Made by a program: the position numbers and the translations under genes
Shown here: in pieces, positions 22,301-35,300 of the stretch
Layout: every line of letters starts with the position of its first letter
How positions within the stretch are numbered: position 1 is the stretch's first letter
DNA from: Neelides folsomi
Taxonomy: Eukaryota > Arthropoda > Collembola > Neelipleona > Neelidae
Direction of reading: 5' to 3'
NCBI GenBank assembly: GCA_034687125.1
Contig: JAQGBZ010000276.1
Coordinates: forward strand, 1-64,000
DNA length: 64,000 nucleotides
Notes under the pieces: generated by a model
Told to the model about the DNA's origin: nothing
Seen by the model: the letters and a program-made list of their open reading frames with translations, nothing else
Database searches by the model: none

Positions 22301-25300
22301 ATTTACCTGGCGTTCCATCATGAAGAGCTTTATTGACTGGTTCAGCATGAGCTTGATCAAGTCTCGTTCCAATGCTGGCAACAGTATCAGCCAATGCAAG
22401 GAGATGCATTTGATCCAAACTTGTCATTCCGGGAAGTTGAGTGTGCGTTAGAACCCTTGACAAAACCCTCGCTTGTCTCACTCCGAAAGTGAGCGGTTGA
22501 GAATCTCCAACTGACGTGGACCTTCGTCTGGACCTTCCTCCTCCACCACCTTCTTCCTCATCTCCAATATCGTCGAACACGGTTTCATCTAACGGATCAT
22601 CAATACTTTCTCCAGAGAACAATTCATTGTAATCTCGACTTTTATCCTCAGAAATGACTTGTCTTGTCTCTTGGTCGGCTGACAAAAGCATCCAAAGAGG
22701 CAAAGGCGGAATTGATCTCCCACCAAAGGAACTTGCAAGCTCTTCAGGAGCCACGACAATAGAGTTTCTATGTTCGAGGGGTGAAGGTGGGGTTGCAACT
22801 GCGAAGGACAAACCACGAGATCTGGAACGTCCTCTTACTTCATCTGCATCTCCAGTGGATGAAAAGGAATTGGCACGTTTAACTCCAGGACCGCCCATGC
22901 ATCTCACGAGATGAGCAAGAATCAATCGAACCCATCGAACTTTCCCGGAATTTAACATCTCCATTAGTTGGCCTGGGTGGTATTGGGGAAGGACGGGGAA
23001 TAAACGCCGAGTTTGTTCAAATATTCCAGCTCCTCCACTGGCCAAGCTTCGTAATCCTTCTTCTTTACCCGTACTGCTGCTTTTTGTCAAAGCTCCACGA
23101 ACTTCCTATATTTCAAACAGATATTTGAAATGAATTAATAATTTGATTTACAATTGCATCATAATATGAATATGAACTAATATCAACTCACATTTAATGA
23201 ATCAAGATCCCATTGGGAGTAAACTTGCATTTCATTCCTCATTGCAACGAGACAAACGGCATGAACGAAACCGAATGTAACCGGCAGTGGAGTTAGCCCA
23301 TCGGCTGAAGATAAATTGAAAATATGAAGCGGTCGCCATGCTCGAATTGAATTGCTACTCTCCACTGCCGCAACATGAGCAAAAAGTCGTAGGGTATCGG
23401 CAAGGGCAAGTGCTAAAATTTGCTCAGCATCATGCCGAGGGACAAATTCCAAATGAACATGATCCATAGAAGAAGACACGGGAAGTGTGATGGAATCTTC
23501 CTGAGCCCAACTTGTTCCACCACTCGACTCGCATTCCCAAATCCCCACAATGAGATTTTCATCAATGGACACAGCAGTTGATACTCTTCCACTATACGCA
23601 GCGCTCGCCTGTAATTAATTATTTTTATATTTTACAAATACATTAGACATTAATATAGTACCAACAACTACATGTGAGAGAAATGGTGTACTGTTAAACT
23701 ATAAACTATTAAATAAATAAAGATTAATATAATAATAAAAATAAATAAATTACTTGGAGTAGTTTTCCTTCAATAGGAATAGGAATAGACAAGGTGTTCC
23801 ATAATTGGAAAGCAAATGAATCGTTTTCATTCTTTCTCAATTTCCAGAGGTAAACAGCAGTTGGAGTTGTAGCGAGAAGAGCCGCCGTTGACCCACAAAC
23901 TAAATGACCTCCACACGAAGAGAATTTGGCATTGGCTCCAGTGGGCAATGACTCCTCTAAAATCTTTTCGCTTTTCATCCTGAGGAATGAAGAGGGTTTG
24001 GGAGGAAGCGGCTCTTCTTCTTCACCAATAACAACCCCACTCGTCCACACTTCCAGTCTCCAAACTCGAACGACATGTTCTTCAGAAACAACGACAACAT
24101 GGAACGACTCCTTATAATCGCTACTTCCACGTCCACTTCCATCTCCTTCTTCGCGATAAACTTGAATGAATGACACTTCTTGTACTTCCTACAATCCAAT
24201 TAATTTAAACATTAAATTAAGTTTATTTGGATTTGGATTTGGATTTTTAAACAAATGATGTACAAATATCAATTAGTATTATGGTGAGAAAATAAGTATT
24301 TAAAACATTTAAAAATTACAAATCTGTCGATCCTCTCAAGCTGTAAAATACATCCAGGTCTCGATGTTGATTGTTGGCTCACAATTGCAAATAAGTCAGG
24401 CTCACTAGGGAGAAATCCTTCATCTCCAGTTTCACCATGAAGTGATGACATGGAACTCGAACTTGACAAGCTCACAACTGAATCCTTAATGAATGTTTAA
24501 ATTAAATAAATTAGCATTATGATTCATTAAACATTATTTGATACAAAAGCGTGAAGAAACTCAAAAACTAATGTTTATGGTACTTGGAATGTTTTAAAAT
24601 AATAAAATTTATGTATTGGTACATTGAGTGACGCTTTTCTCTTCCGTGATAATGTCGAGACTTCAGCAAGCAAATTTGTTGCGTCGAGGACGGCTTGGTA
24701 AACTCTCAAAGCTTCTCCGTCTGATGCAACGAAGGCCGCAGAGGATGAAAAGAGCGTTGAAGCCGGGAGAAGACCAGGAACCCATGCGACATGAGAAAAA
24801 GCTCCTTGGACGGCGGAATGCATCCGAGCGACTTCAACGGCTCCACCAGCCCGACACAGGGGACCGATCGGATCAACTCGCCACAAAATTAATTCTGATG
24901 AATAAGGATTTCCCTCAGGACCTTCTGGACCAGACTGAGAGGCAGCAGTGAGGACTAATGGCAAAACAGGATGGCACACCATTTCTCTCACTTTAAACCT
25001 AATTAATAAAATATTTTTTAAAGAATTTAATGAAGCATTTAATTATCAGATAATTATTTATAAATGTTGAAGACATATGTGTTAAAATATACCTATGACC
25101 AGATGCTCTTTTAGCATGTGCGACATTGAGGACTTGAGAAAATTTAGAATCTTCTGTAAAAGATAGGGTCCATAAATTCAAAGATCCATTATGGTGCTTG
25201 GTCATCATAGCGGCTCTATTAGAGGCGAGTGGTTCGAGAGGAAAGAGGAACAAATGTTGAGATGACATGGAAGAAGCATCTGCCACTGGAATGGCTTGAG

Positions 25301-28300
25301 GAATGCAGGAATCAAATGAGACCACTGCTTGGCGGAATTTCCCAGGGCTCCATTCATCCAACCACTCCAAGTGCCAAACAAGAAGACTTCCATCAATTGG
25401 ATGAAGGCTCACGAGTAGATCCGGAGAACGATGCCATTCTCTCAACAATCCTTCTAATTTCTTATCAAGACCTTCATTCCCATCGCTTTCACTTAAATTT
25501 GAGCCACCGGATGATTGGCCTGAACTTGCTTCACTTCCTTCACATTCACCTACAATCATTTAATCAACTCATTATAAAAGTCACAACTTTATAAAATCAT
25601 CTCATGGGTGGTTTTAAAAAATCATGAATGTTTTACCATCTTGGGTTTGTGAGTGATCATCAGGAGTTTCCCCTCGCTCCGCCGCTCTTCTGCACATTTC
25701 CCCTAGTATAATTTCAGCCTGATGAGTAAAGTACATTTCCTTGTTGTTGAGCCAGAAGAGCCGGAAGTTATGATGTTTGAGTGGAGGGACGAGCGGAATG
25801 TCGCTCTCCGCATTGATACTCCCTGCCAAGTGAAAGTGGACGGAGACTCCATGGTTCAATATGTGAGATCCAGAGTAGTCCAAATGGGGAATGTTCGTCG
25901 CGGGGCCTCCAGGAAGCCCGGGCAATCCACCCACTCCAACCAGAGGCAACGGAAGGACACTGCTAATCAGCCCTTCTTTCCCATGTTCTCTCCCGTGCTT
26001 TTTAAGATGGAAACACGCTCTGAAAATAAACAGAACAAAAACATAAAATTATAAAAACATTACAATAATTAAAGGACTTCAATCAATCTCAAGTTTACAA
26101 AGTCGTAAGTCGTAAAGGAAGATTAAAATATAGACTCAAGAGTGAAAGCAGAACAATGATCAACCGTCTGGACACAATGGAGGGGTTCATTGAAAGCGAT
26201 AGTGGATTCCTGAGCGGCTCGTTTAACATCTTTGGAACGATCGGAAATTTAGGAGTCGTTCTCACGGCCGTGTTCGGCATTGTCTTCCTTTTAATCGTTT
26301 TCACTATAGTTTTTCATGCCTTGGTTGAAGAGAGATCGGATCATAGCCAAGCCTATGCCGCCGTTCAAAGGCATCTCGAGAGCCCACAGCAAGTCTTTCA
26401 TATTCCACCCAACTCGACAAGTACGTTTTATTATTTTATTCATAAACTCTTCATTACTCATATAAAAAAGTAGCTGAAGACTTAAGCCCCGTAAATCTCC
26501 TCATATTTCAGCACAATTTGCATAATTAAAAATGTTTCTTTATTTCGGCTTTATAGCTACCTTCACCGTTGCAGGAGGATATATTCAGAACATAGGGTAA
26601 GCTCATGAAAAATAACTTTTTTGAAAATAATATACTTTTATTAATAAATTACATTATTATAGTTTAAAATGAGCATTATTTATGTTAATTTTAATCAATA
26701 AAAGGATTGTAATTTTTATTCTTGTTCAAAAGGAGTGTGCCCTACGGAACTAGTGCAAGAACAAGATCCTGTACAAGTCTAGGGAATGAATAAATAAATA
26801 CAAAATATTATTTATGCACAATTGTATGCCCTCAAAGCGTTAATATTAAGAATCCAATATGCTAGTTAAATATATATTATTATGTAATTCTCCCAATTCC
26901 TCATTTGTATGTATGTAATCATTCTAATAATTTATTTTCTCATTGAAGAGACCAAGTGTTTGAATAAAAAGTATTCTCGTTGAAATATAACTCCAACAAT
27001 AACTGGCTAAATTGAATTTGAACCCATCGAAAAATTTCGTGAGCTTCTAGTCGAAATGGGCTAAATAAAATGTTAAAGGAGGAAAGTTGATATGAGAGAG
27101 GATCGAAATTCTCAAGGGAGCTGCCTGGTCAATTTCTCCAGAGAGGAATCAGACATTCCACCACGGAGGCACGAGAGGAGTCTTCTTAGAAAAGTTCGTG
27201 AGTTAGGGGAGTTATGAGGAATATGCGAGAAGGTTCGGAAAGCGAGAAGATAATTGAAGGAAAAGGAGGAGTTGAAGGATTTCCCAAACTTCAAAAGCCT
27301 CCAGAGAGAATTCTCATTTGATCTCATCATTGAAATTAAAAGTTCGATTTCTTTTCATATTAACTAAAAAAGAAGTCATCCTGAATTTCCTCCGGATTCT
27401 TTCTCGAACCATGGCTTCATTTCCACCTATAATCATTCCGCCTACTGCGACACATACTTCCACAGTTAGTTAAATATAATAAGCATAATATTGTAGTTCA
27501 TAATGTTTCATAATACGATAATTCAAAATTATGTTCGTTCTATTTTTGAAAATTATAGATCATCTTCTTACATGGCCTCGGGGACACAGGGTATATTTCA
27601 TATTGGATGAAAGATAAATTTTACTTTATAATTAAATAATTTCGAAAGCTAAATAATGATTGACGATAATCATACATTGCAGCCATGGGTGGGCGGAGGA
27701 AATTGCCGACTTGAAGCCCGAACATTCAAAGCTCATATGCCCAACTGCGTAAGTGATCAATGCGATTCTTTCGCAATACGTCTATTAAATAAAGATCCAG
27801 AGGATATAATGTAAAATGGGAAACATGAACCCAAGACATGGCGTGTCTCCTTATCGTGCAATTTAGAAAAAAATTCTCAATTTCTTTTAAGCTATAATAG
27901 TAAAATTTTAAATCCTTTATGCCAAATATAAAATCCAATCTTTTATATTAGTTCGTGTACATTTGGCACATTTGTAATAATACAATTTTCGTATTATTAA
28001 TGCATATTAAACTTCAGAATAATGAAAATGAATGGCTAAACTCAATTTCTTCTTTACTTATTATACCTGAATATTACCTAAAGAATTTTATACACGTGAC
28101 CATTTCCTTATTATCTTGAGGATATCTTTAATCACTCATTGAAATCTACAGAATTGAAGTGAAATCCATCACGCTCCTTTTCCCCCAATTTCGCTGTTAA
28201 AACCGCTCAATAAAAGAGGAAAATTGAAGGAATGTGGGTTTTGTGCAATTTACAGGGAAAGTCGAGCCGTGACAATGAACGGCGGTGCCGTAATGCCTAC

Positions 28301-30268
28301 ATGGTTTGACCTTCGTTCTCGTGACAAAGGATCTTCCGATGAAGATATAGAAGGAATTCTTGCAGCCCGAGCTCTCATCGATTCAATGATCGAGGCAGAG
28401 GTGACAAGTGGAATTTCGCCCAATCGAATCATTGTAGGAGGATTTAGTCAAGGAGCCGCTTTATCTCTCTACACTGGTTTGACTGGAAAGGAGATTGGGG
28501 GAGTCATATGCATGTCTGGGTATATTCCAGCTAGAGAATCAATTGAATGGGACAAGGTTCTCAAACCACATGTGCTTATGTGTCATGGAAAAAGAGATCC
28601 TGTTGTTCCATTTGAATGGGGATTTAAATGTGCCGAGCGTCTTCGTCCACTATTGCCTCATTTCACGTTTAAAGAATATGAAAATTTGGATCATTCCTCT
28701 TCACCAAAAGAAATGAGAGATGTAGAGGCATTCATAAAATCGCTACTCCCTCCGATTTAAACACAAGCTCTAATTGACCAAAAACGACGGAAGGAATAAA
28801 TGAATAAAAATAAATATTACTCTACATTGTTATCATTTGCCCTTAATTAATTTTTCACGCTAAACGGTTAATTGTGAACATTGATGATGAATAAATTAAA
28901 TTTTGGCTTACTTCACATGTTGGAGCCTCTTGGCAATTCTATGTTTATGCGTCCGTTGGAATTTTGGATCGGCCGTTTGAAGGTCACGAGAGAGCGAGAG
29001 AGAAAAACCGTCTTCTGGAATGACTGTCTCTGTCCATACTCGACAAATCTTGTCGAGGCAGCTCGTTATTATTGCATTAAACACTGCTCCTCTTTAATTA
29101 AATATAAATCAAATGTCAATTATAATTATAAGAGAATTTAATTATAGTAGTGGGTGATGGAAAGGAAATGTTACTTTGGCATGTATTTGCTCGTTTGCCT
29201 CCAAGAGAATCCTGTCACGGCACGAGGGTGAGCGAGGTAGACGAACCCATAAGTCACCTTGTCAGGAGTTGGTGAAAACCCTAAATATGAATAATTAATT
29301 GTATGATTTATAGAATTGTAAATATAAATTGTGAAATGGCTAGCTATATGATAAAAGAAAGGCCAAATTAGCTTACTTGTGATAGGGTACCAAATTTTGA
29401 CAAGTCGGTCGAATTTTCCAGCCGTTGCAAAAAGCGAAGAGTCGGGAGAAAAGGAAAGAAATTGGACTTCTGTCGCGATTCCGACTTTCCATACACATTC
29501 CCAATTGTCTGATTCGACAGAGATCTTCCAGAGTTGAAGGGACGTGCCACCCATAAGGAGACCACGACCTTCTCCATCCCAAGACAACGAATTGACTCGA
29601 CATTCGCATTCAAGGACGGAACTCTCTTTCCAGCGATAGTTCAATAGCTATAAATTATAAAAAAATAATCAGTCTTGTCTTATTCAATAACGGTGTTCAA
29701 TAAACCAAAATGTTATCCTAATAATAAATACATAAATAAAGGAATAGTAAAATACTAAAAGGAAAAAACTTACAGGATTCTCTTCGGAATGAGGTTCATC
29801 GGCGATGAGAAATGGCTCAAATATTTTAATCTTATTCTGATAGGCTGCGGCGATCTTCCCCGATTCCGGAGAACAATGGACACATGATATTTGGATGTGG
29901 GCGGTTCCAGGGAGGATTTGGACTCTTTGGAAATCGAAAGAGAGAATGACAAGATTGCAGCCCGATGCATACGCCTGAAACAATTCCAAATAAATTAAAT
30001 ATTAAATAAACAATATAATTATAAAATATATTTGGTAATTTCGAGTATTTTAAAATGAATCACATGTATAATCTCCTTATATTAAAAATGTTAACATGTG
30101 ACAATAGTGTGAAGAGTATAAATAAATAAAGTGTAAAATGAGACACGGAGTTGAAGGTGGAAGAAATGAAATATTTACAAGGAATGAATTCCCATCGATG
30201 TTCCCGAGTGAGAATGACCTGTCACCAGGGTTGACTGCCCCGGAGAGGATCTGATGGGCAGTTGCCAT
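16362..30268 (-). CDS. Rbcn-3A: Rabconnectin-3A (DmX-like / Rav1), WD40 scaffold, 23 coding exons, 2744 aa
   Basis: Exons: 30268-30179, 29974-29774, 29647-29377, 29280-29175, 29091-28912, 26019-25637, 25549-25093, 24998-24623, 24484-24320, 24188-23754, 23608-23192, 23105-22307, 22208-19341, 19266-19071, 18939-18684, 18550-18423, 18343-18238, 17605-17545, 17474-17334, 17255-17203, 17124-16960, 16862-16748 and 16627-16362. All phases agree (8235 nt). The N-terminus matches DMXL proteins (HQILSGAVNPGD, YASGC, then VYLAHPRAVTGFSW), followed by divergent WD repeats. The Rav1/RAVE-like core is in the 2.87-kb exon, beginning SLDECGLKFL at about residue 1296, with DAALFYLAMKKKSLLWGLYR and ERWRKAALKNAYALLGKQRF. 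C-terminal WD40 repeats run from about 2479 and end FSCGADGSVK. It acts with Rabconnectin-3B/WDR7 in V-ATPase assembly on endosomes and synaptic vesicles. An in-frame ATG exists 48 codons upstream; I chose 30268 because family members begin there. The fifth intron (28911-26020) holds two plus-strand genes. Confidence 0.95.
26156..26793 (+). CDS. Small single-pass membrane protein of unknown function, nested gene, 3 exons, 121 aa
   Basis: Exons 26156-26420, 26557-26596 and 26733-26793 join in frame and end at TAA. I do not recognise the family. Residues 1-31 are polar to small (MINRLDTMEGF...). One strongly hydrophobic helix spans about residues 32-55 (GVVLTAVFGIVFLLIVFTIV). The remainder is polar, beginning ALVEERSDHSQAY, with a TFTVAGGY segment and a Ser/Thr/Arg-rich tail. 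No cleavable signal peptide is evident, so a type II or III single-pass protein is plausible. It lies wholly inside intron 5 of Rabconnectin-3A on the opposite strand, about 620 bp before the thioesterase gene. AATAAA-like signals overlap and follow the stop. The long hydrophobic frame and consistent splicing support a real gene; function is unknown. Confidence 0.66.
27411..28760 (+). CDS. Acyl-protein thioesterase (LYPLA1/2-like serine hydrolase), nested gene, 4 exons, 218 aa
   Basis: Exons 27411-27464, 27559-27590, 27683-27748 and 28256-28760 join in frame. The alpha/beta-hydrolase landmarks are FLHGLGDTGHGWAE (oxyanion region, residues ~21-34), MPTWFDLRS, GFSQG with nucleophile Ser115, GKRDPVVP with Asp165 and LDHSS with His197, so the catalytic triad is complete. 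The C-terminus FIKSLLPPI matches family members, and the length agrees with the usual ~220-230 aa. These cytosolic enzymes remove S-palmitoyl groups from Ras, G-protein alpha and other peripheral membrane proteins. The gene lies entirely within intron 5 of Rabconnectin-3A, antisense to it. The third intron (507 bp) contains nothing I recognise. AATAAA-type signals follow at about 28794-28812. Confidence 0.95.
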
Positions 30269-30777
30269 TTGAAATAAATTAAATATCGGGAGACCCGGGT
30301 CACCCGAACACGGCGGGACTTGTTTTGCCTCTGATGTGAAATCTCGAACTGGAGCGGGAAGAAAATGTGCCACGCCCCCATCGATCGCCTCCCACTCCCC
30401 ACTTTCCCTCACTCTCTCCGATGCTTTTCTCCCACCGTTTCATATTTTATTCAAAGGCCGTTAGTTAAATAATTAAATAAATTACTATTTGCACAACCGG
30501 ATTTATAAGAACAATGTGAAGATGAAGACCCTTTCCTTGCATCCCATTATGAATTTTAATTTGGAATTACAAGCTTCATAATAATTAAAAATCTCATTTT
30601 GAGTTTGAACATGCACAAAGGTAATTTGCTTTTCTTTACTTTCTTCATTTACTTTCATCATTAGGTAATAATTAAAACATAATGGGGAACTGATTTGCTT
30701 ACAAGATTTTCCTCATGTTGTACTACCATTAATTTAAGAGTTAACAGTGAATTTTAATTAATGATTACGATCGATTG
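30269..30777. other. Upstream region of Rabconnectin-3A
   Basis: The first 150 bases past the start codon are G+C-richer and probably leader or promoter. The rest is AT-rich spacer up to the stop codon of the transposase-like gene. No other feature is seen. Confidence 0.3.
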
Positions 30778-32338
30778 CTAGTAATTTTGTTTGGAAATCT
30801 TAAATCGTTCGCCGTTCATCTCAATGCATTTTTCGAGTCTTGATCGGAGTTCGTAAACGACACGTTCTAAAATATTCGGATTCGCGTTCAGTCTCTCAAT
30901 TTCTGTCATGATATTTTGTCGAAGTGTTTCTTGAGAAGTTGATGGGCTATGATTCCGCTTTATATTGAATTTCAGATGGTCCCAAAGGAAGAAATCTAAT
31001 GGCGTCAAATCTTGGCCTATCAGAATTCAATACAGGTTCAGACAATTTAGACTTTCATTGATTTCGATACGAGTAATGAATCTCATGTGGTAAAAGACGG
31101 ATTATTAGTTCAGTTGAGTGATTTTAGAAGTTGGGATATACTTTTAGCCGGCCAGACATAATCCTTTGTTCCAATTGCCATTAAACGAGAATCGAAAGTT
31201 TTCTTCAAGAAGGTCAGGCTGAATTTTGTTCTGTGTGGTGGAGCACCTAATTATTTCAATAGAAGTGTAAGTTGGAAAATAAATGTATTTTATATATCCT
31301 ATTAAACTTATGCAAGATTTATATTCCTTATTTTAACTTTCAATATCTACAGATGGTAAGTATAGAATAGAATAGTATCCACAAAATTAAGGTCTAAAGT
31401 TTCAAAGCTCAGCGACGTGGGAGTCACAAATTAAATCTAACCAAATTAACTGTATAAATAATAGTGTCTAGACTTGACAAATGATTGTGGGACATAATTA
31501 TTAAATAATTAGAATGAATGAGGCCAGATGATCATATAGTAAATAGTTATAAATAGAATGATACCATCTTGTTGAAACCATATTTGATCAAGGGGAATTC
31601 CTCTCTTTTGAATTTGCGGTAGGAAATAATTATGGAGCATCCTCACGTACGAACGATCCGTAAGAAAAGAATTGAAAAAATACGGACCGATCACTTGAGA
31701 ACTGCTCATCCCACACCACACAATAGTGGGAAGACGCTCTGACTCATCGAATCTCTCAACGTAAGCTTCCGCATTCCTCGCCACTCGAAAGTTTCCCTCG
31801 TCTGAAAAAATGACTTTGTCCAATACTTCAGGTTCCTATACAATTAAATAACTTTTATTTAACCTATTAAAAATCAACTTAAAATATAAACACAAGACGT
31901 GTTACTTGAGTAGGCATAAATTCAAATTATGGTCAAAGTTGTTTTAATGATCTAACAATTAAATAAACAACTCTGTTATTATTAGGATTTTTATCGTCTG
32001 TCTCAATGTAAAACCTTATCGAGCAAAGCAAGGAATTTGGAGGCAAATTGAACGCGAGCTAAACAATCCTTTTGACTTAGAACTTCCAACCCGTCTGACC
32101 CTTTCCGCCTCTTCTTGGACTTTGTAGCATTAGAAGAGGATTTGTTGTAACTCCGATATTGATCCAGGAATTTCAGTTCGAGACGACTGTTAAAAAGCGT
32201 TTTAGAGGGTTTCGCGCATTCAGCGCCCGATTCATCACATTTTAATGACCATAGCGTCCTTTCTTTCCATTTTAATACTGAGAATTTAGGAGAAGATAAA
32301 AGTGTCTTCAAAAAATGTCCACATTTTCCTTGAATCAT
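30778..32338 (-). CDS. Tc1/mariner-type transposase-derived gene with three introns, 312 aa
   Basis: Exons 32338-32015, 31835-31565, 31246-31142 and 31016-30778 join in frame with GT-AG introns of 179, 318 and 125 bp. The DDE core is intact: VIFSDEGNF (first Asp), IVWCGMSSSQVIGPYFF, IWFQQDGAPPH (second Asp, split by intron 2), then VWPAKSQDLTPLDFFLWDHLK (third Asp in TPLD, with intron 3 in the preceding AKS). The C-terminal ERVVYELRSRLEKCIEMNGERF is typical of arthropod elements of this group. The spacing between the second and third Asp is about 42 residues by my count, so it lies nearer the DD41D-type groups than classic DD34D mariner. Exon 1 encodes a basic segment (KSKKRRKG) but no helix-turn-helix that I can recognise, and no terminal inverted repeats are seen flanking the gene. 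Such transposases are normally intronless, so this may be a domesticated copy. A decayed copy that looks splicable by chance is unlikely given three agreeing phases. Confidence 0.78.
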
Positions 32339-35300
32339 GCTAATCTAATATAAATCTAACTATGTAATTTTAATCCTAACTTAACCTAAAAATTAAAATT
32401 AATAAAAATTAAATTACATATTCTATCATTACTAAATTCCAAACTTTGGCTGCTTGACCGGGAAAAGCTTAACAAGTAGCATATCCATAACGAATATTAA
32501 ACTGAGAATGATTTAGGAGATTGAATACATAAATATGTCTCGTGGATCGAGCCTTGTGTGATTAATGTGCCCATATGTGGTGCTTTGAAGTAATATCGTT
32601 ACACATTAAAGCCAGATGAATCGCGTCCTGAATTGTCATTTATTTGTGAGGTTAATTAATAGAGGAAATCATTTATTTGGGGTCCGGAAGGGTGCAGGAT
32701 GTTTTAGGGCGATCTCGACGGCGAATGCGCTGTTGAAAGCGAAGTGGTCCTCGTCTCCGCCCGTCAGTATGTGGGAGAAAGTCGGGAGAGTTCTTCTGTG
32801 TCAGTTGTTCTCCCTCCTCTGCCCACGTGCCTCATCTCACTGCCATCATCACATATTATTACACATCACTCTCATTACTCCAGTAAATTAATACTTGTAC
32901 ACTTCATTATCAACCAAAAATAATTGGAGATCTCGTCCCACTCAATCTCATTACTAAATATATCCTATAAAATATATCATGTACAGATAAGTACAAGTAG
33001 AATTATAAGCTACGAGCTAAGCAAACAAATATTTACATATAAATTAAACAACTGCGTTCAATTTACATAAACAAGTATTTATACGTATACGCCTGTAAAC
33101 AAACTTTAATTACGGCCCTTGTAGTGGCAAAGAAAATGGTTGATTTTGAACACAAGTGACACTTTGCACTTTTCTACCCACCAATTTACATTTGTTTTAT
33201 ATGAAGAAGTACAAATAAATGAATTTCAAGTCAGTGAACTTTGTTTATTAAAATTAAAGAGAACAACTGATGGCGAACGATGATGAGAATGAAGGAACAG
33301 AGAGAAAAAAGTGTAATTAAAACAAGCCAACTCCCCTGCAACTCCTGAGTAAATAAGAGTTTAAATAATTAAGCGACGAGCGGAGGAATTAATATGAAGT
33401 GACTTGGAACAGACAGTCCTCTCCACACCGGAAACACCAAAACAAGGCTCTCCATTTATTCACCAACTCGCGTCCTACCAAATGTAAGTTCCTATAATTC
33501 ATTTTATGACTTCATTTAACGACCATTTACTTCATTGCCCTTTTCCTAAATAATTCTTCAAAGACATGAATCCAAATAATAATCAGGGGATCTAGGAAGG
33601 AATGGAACATTTGATTAGCCCGAACAATTGTACATATTAAGGTGCGAGTATTGGGAGGTGTGCGGGTTGCATGAGCCCGTGGCCCGTGAAATCCCATAAA
33701 TGCTCAACTTTCCTCCATGTGACATTTGAATAAAAGGAGGAAGTGCAACAGAGCCGTAACGTCGATAAGGCCTAACCCTAAACATCAACATTCAAATAAT
33801 ATGGAAGCTTACGTAACTGCATAGGCATTAAAACAAGTATCGGCGTATCGAACAAGTTCCCCTAAATATGCAAGACGTAGTATAAAGGAATATAAAATAT
33901 AAGTATATTAGTTACCAACCGGTGTTGATATTCGTATAAGTTCATGAAGGAGAGAGCGGCGATGAGAATACACAAGTCGGTTGTACTTTCTCGTACATCG
34001 GCGTACAGAGAAATGAAAATGGAGACACACACGCGAGGGAGGGAAACGAAAGGGAAGGTGGGATTTTCCATTATTCCACATACTCAAATACTCCCCGGCA
34101 GAAACCTTCAGGAGAGTGTCTCCCTATCTCTTGATATGAACCCAATCGTAATAGAGAATCTCATCCTTTTATTTTCAACAATTCTCTCCCAGTACAGTAT
34201 ATCAAATGATACAGAAGTGAAAGTATGCTCAGAATGCCAATAGGAATAAACTATTGGTGCTATGACTGAAAGTAGAGATGTTATGGATGAAAGGGAGTTT
34301 ATAAGGTATCTGGTTATATAGATTATAAGAGGGGTCTTTGGGGGTATCGTCCCCTGTCGAGAGTTGATGGGAGAGTTTTTGGCGTGGGGGATGAAAGAGT
34401 GAATGAGAAGACTTATTGATCCGTGAAAGTTTCGGGGAAATTCACCTCCTCCCTGTTCTACTACTATATCATTAGTTATGTATATCAACTGCTTAAATCC
34501 ATCCTCGTTTCTCCCCAATTGCACGCTAATTAGAAAAACTAAAAAGTAGAAAAATGAGGAGAAAGATTCAAATGCCGTAGGCTCACTTTCCCAACCTCTT
34601 TGCTCATTGTTAAAGATTCGCATGTATTGTCAAAGGGCTTTTGTATTTGCCGACTCTTCCAGAAAGAGAAGCAGGAAGAGAAATTGCTTTCAGATTATTG
34701 AGAATTAAGCCTCTTATGGAGGGAGATATTAGAAGAGGCAAATTTATTATTCCTTCTTCCAAGGCTTCTCCCGGATGCTCGAGGAGTAGTATTAGGATGG
34801 AATTGAAGAAGAGGAAATGAAAAGATGTTTATTTTATAGATAGAACCCCCCTGTAAGATAGGAAAGGAGGGTAATAACAATATATTGGATGCATATTTAG
34901 ATCTATGTGTTGTAACTAGATGTTTATAATGGCCGGTTTATTTCTCCTTCACATCTTACCTTTTAGAGCACGTCTATTTACATGTGCATATTTCAGCGTT
35001 AACATAGAGTTCAGCCATGCTACATACCAGTAGATTTATATCACTAAAGTGGAACACCCTGTAGTACACGATACAAATTCAATATATAAACCAATACAGG
35101 TGTAGTAATTTTGAAATATACAACTCGTGCGAGGAAAGGCTTCGTATTGTATTGAGTTGGGTTCTTCTATATATCTAAATAATTCTTACATTGTAGTTAT
35201 ATAAGACATTCAAGCGGGATAAATTTTATATTTATTTGGAATAGGAATTTATAAAATAAAAAAAGGAAGTTGGATAGGGAATGTGGTGTTCTTTGTGTCC

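Noticed and set aside
34108-34623. 171-codon minus-strand frame between the transposase gene and SYD-1
   Set aside because: Composition is hydrophobic and AT-driven. No recognised domain or splice partner was found, and a plus-strand frame overlaps it. Left unannotated.
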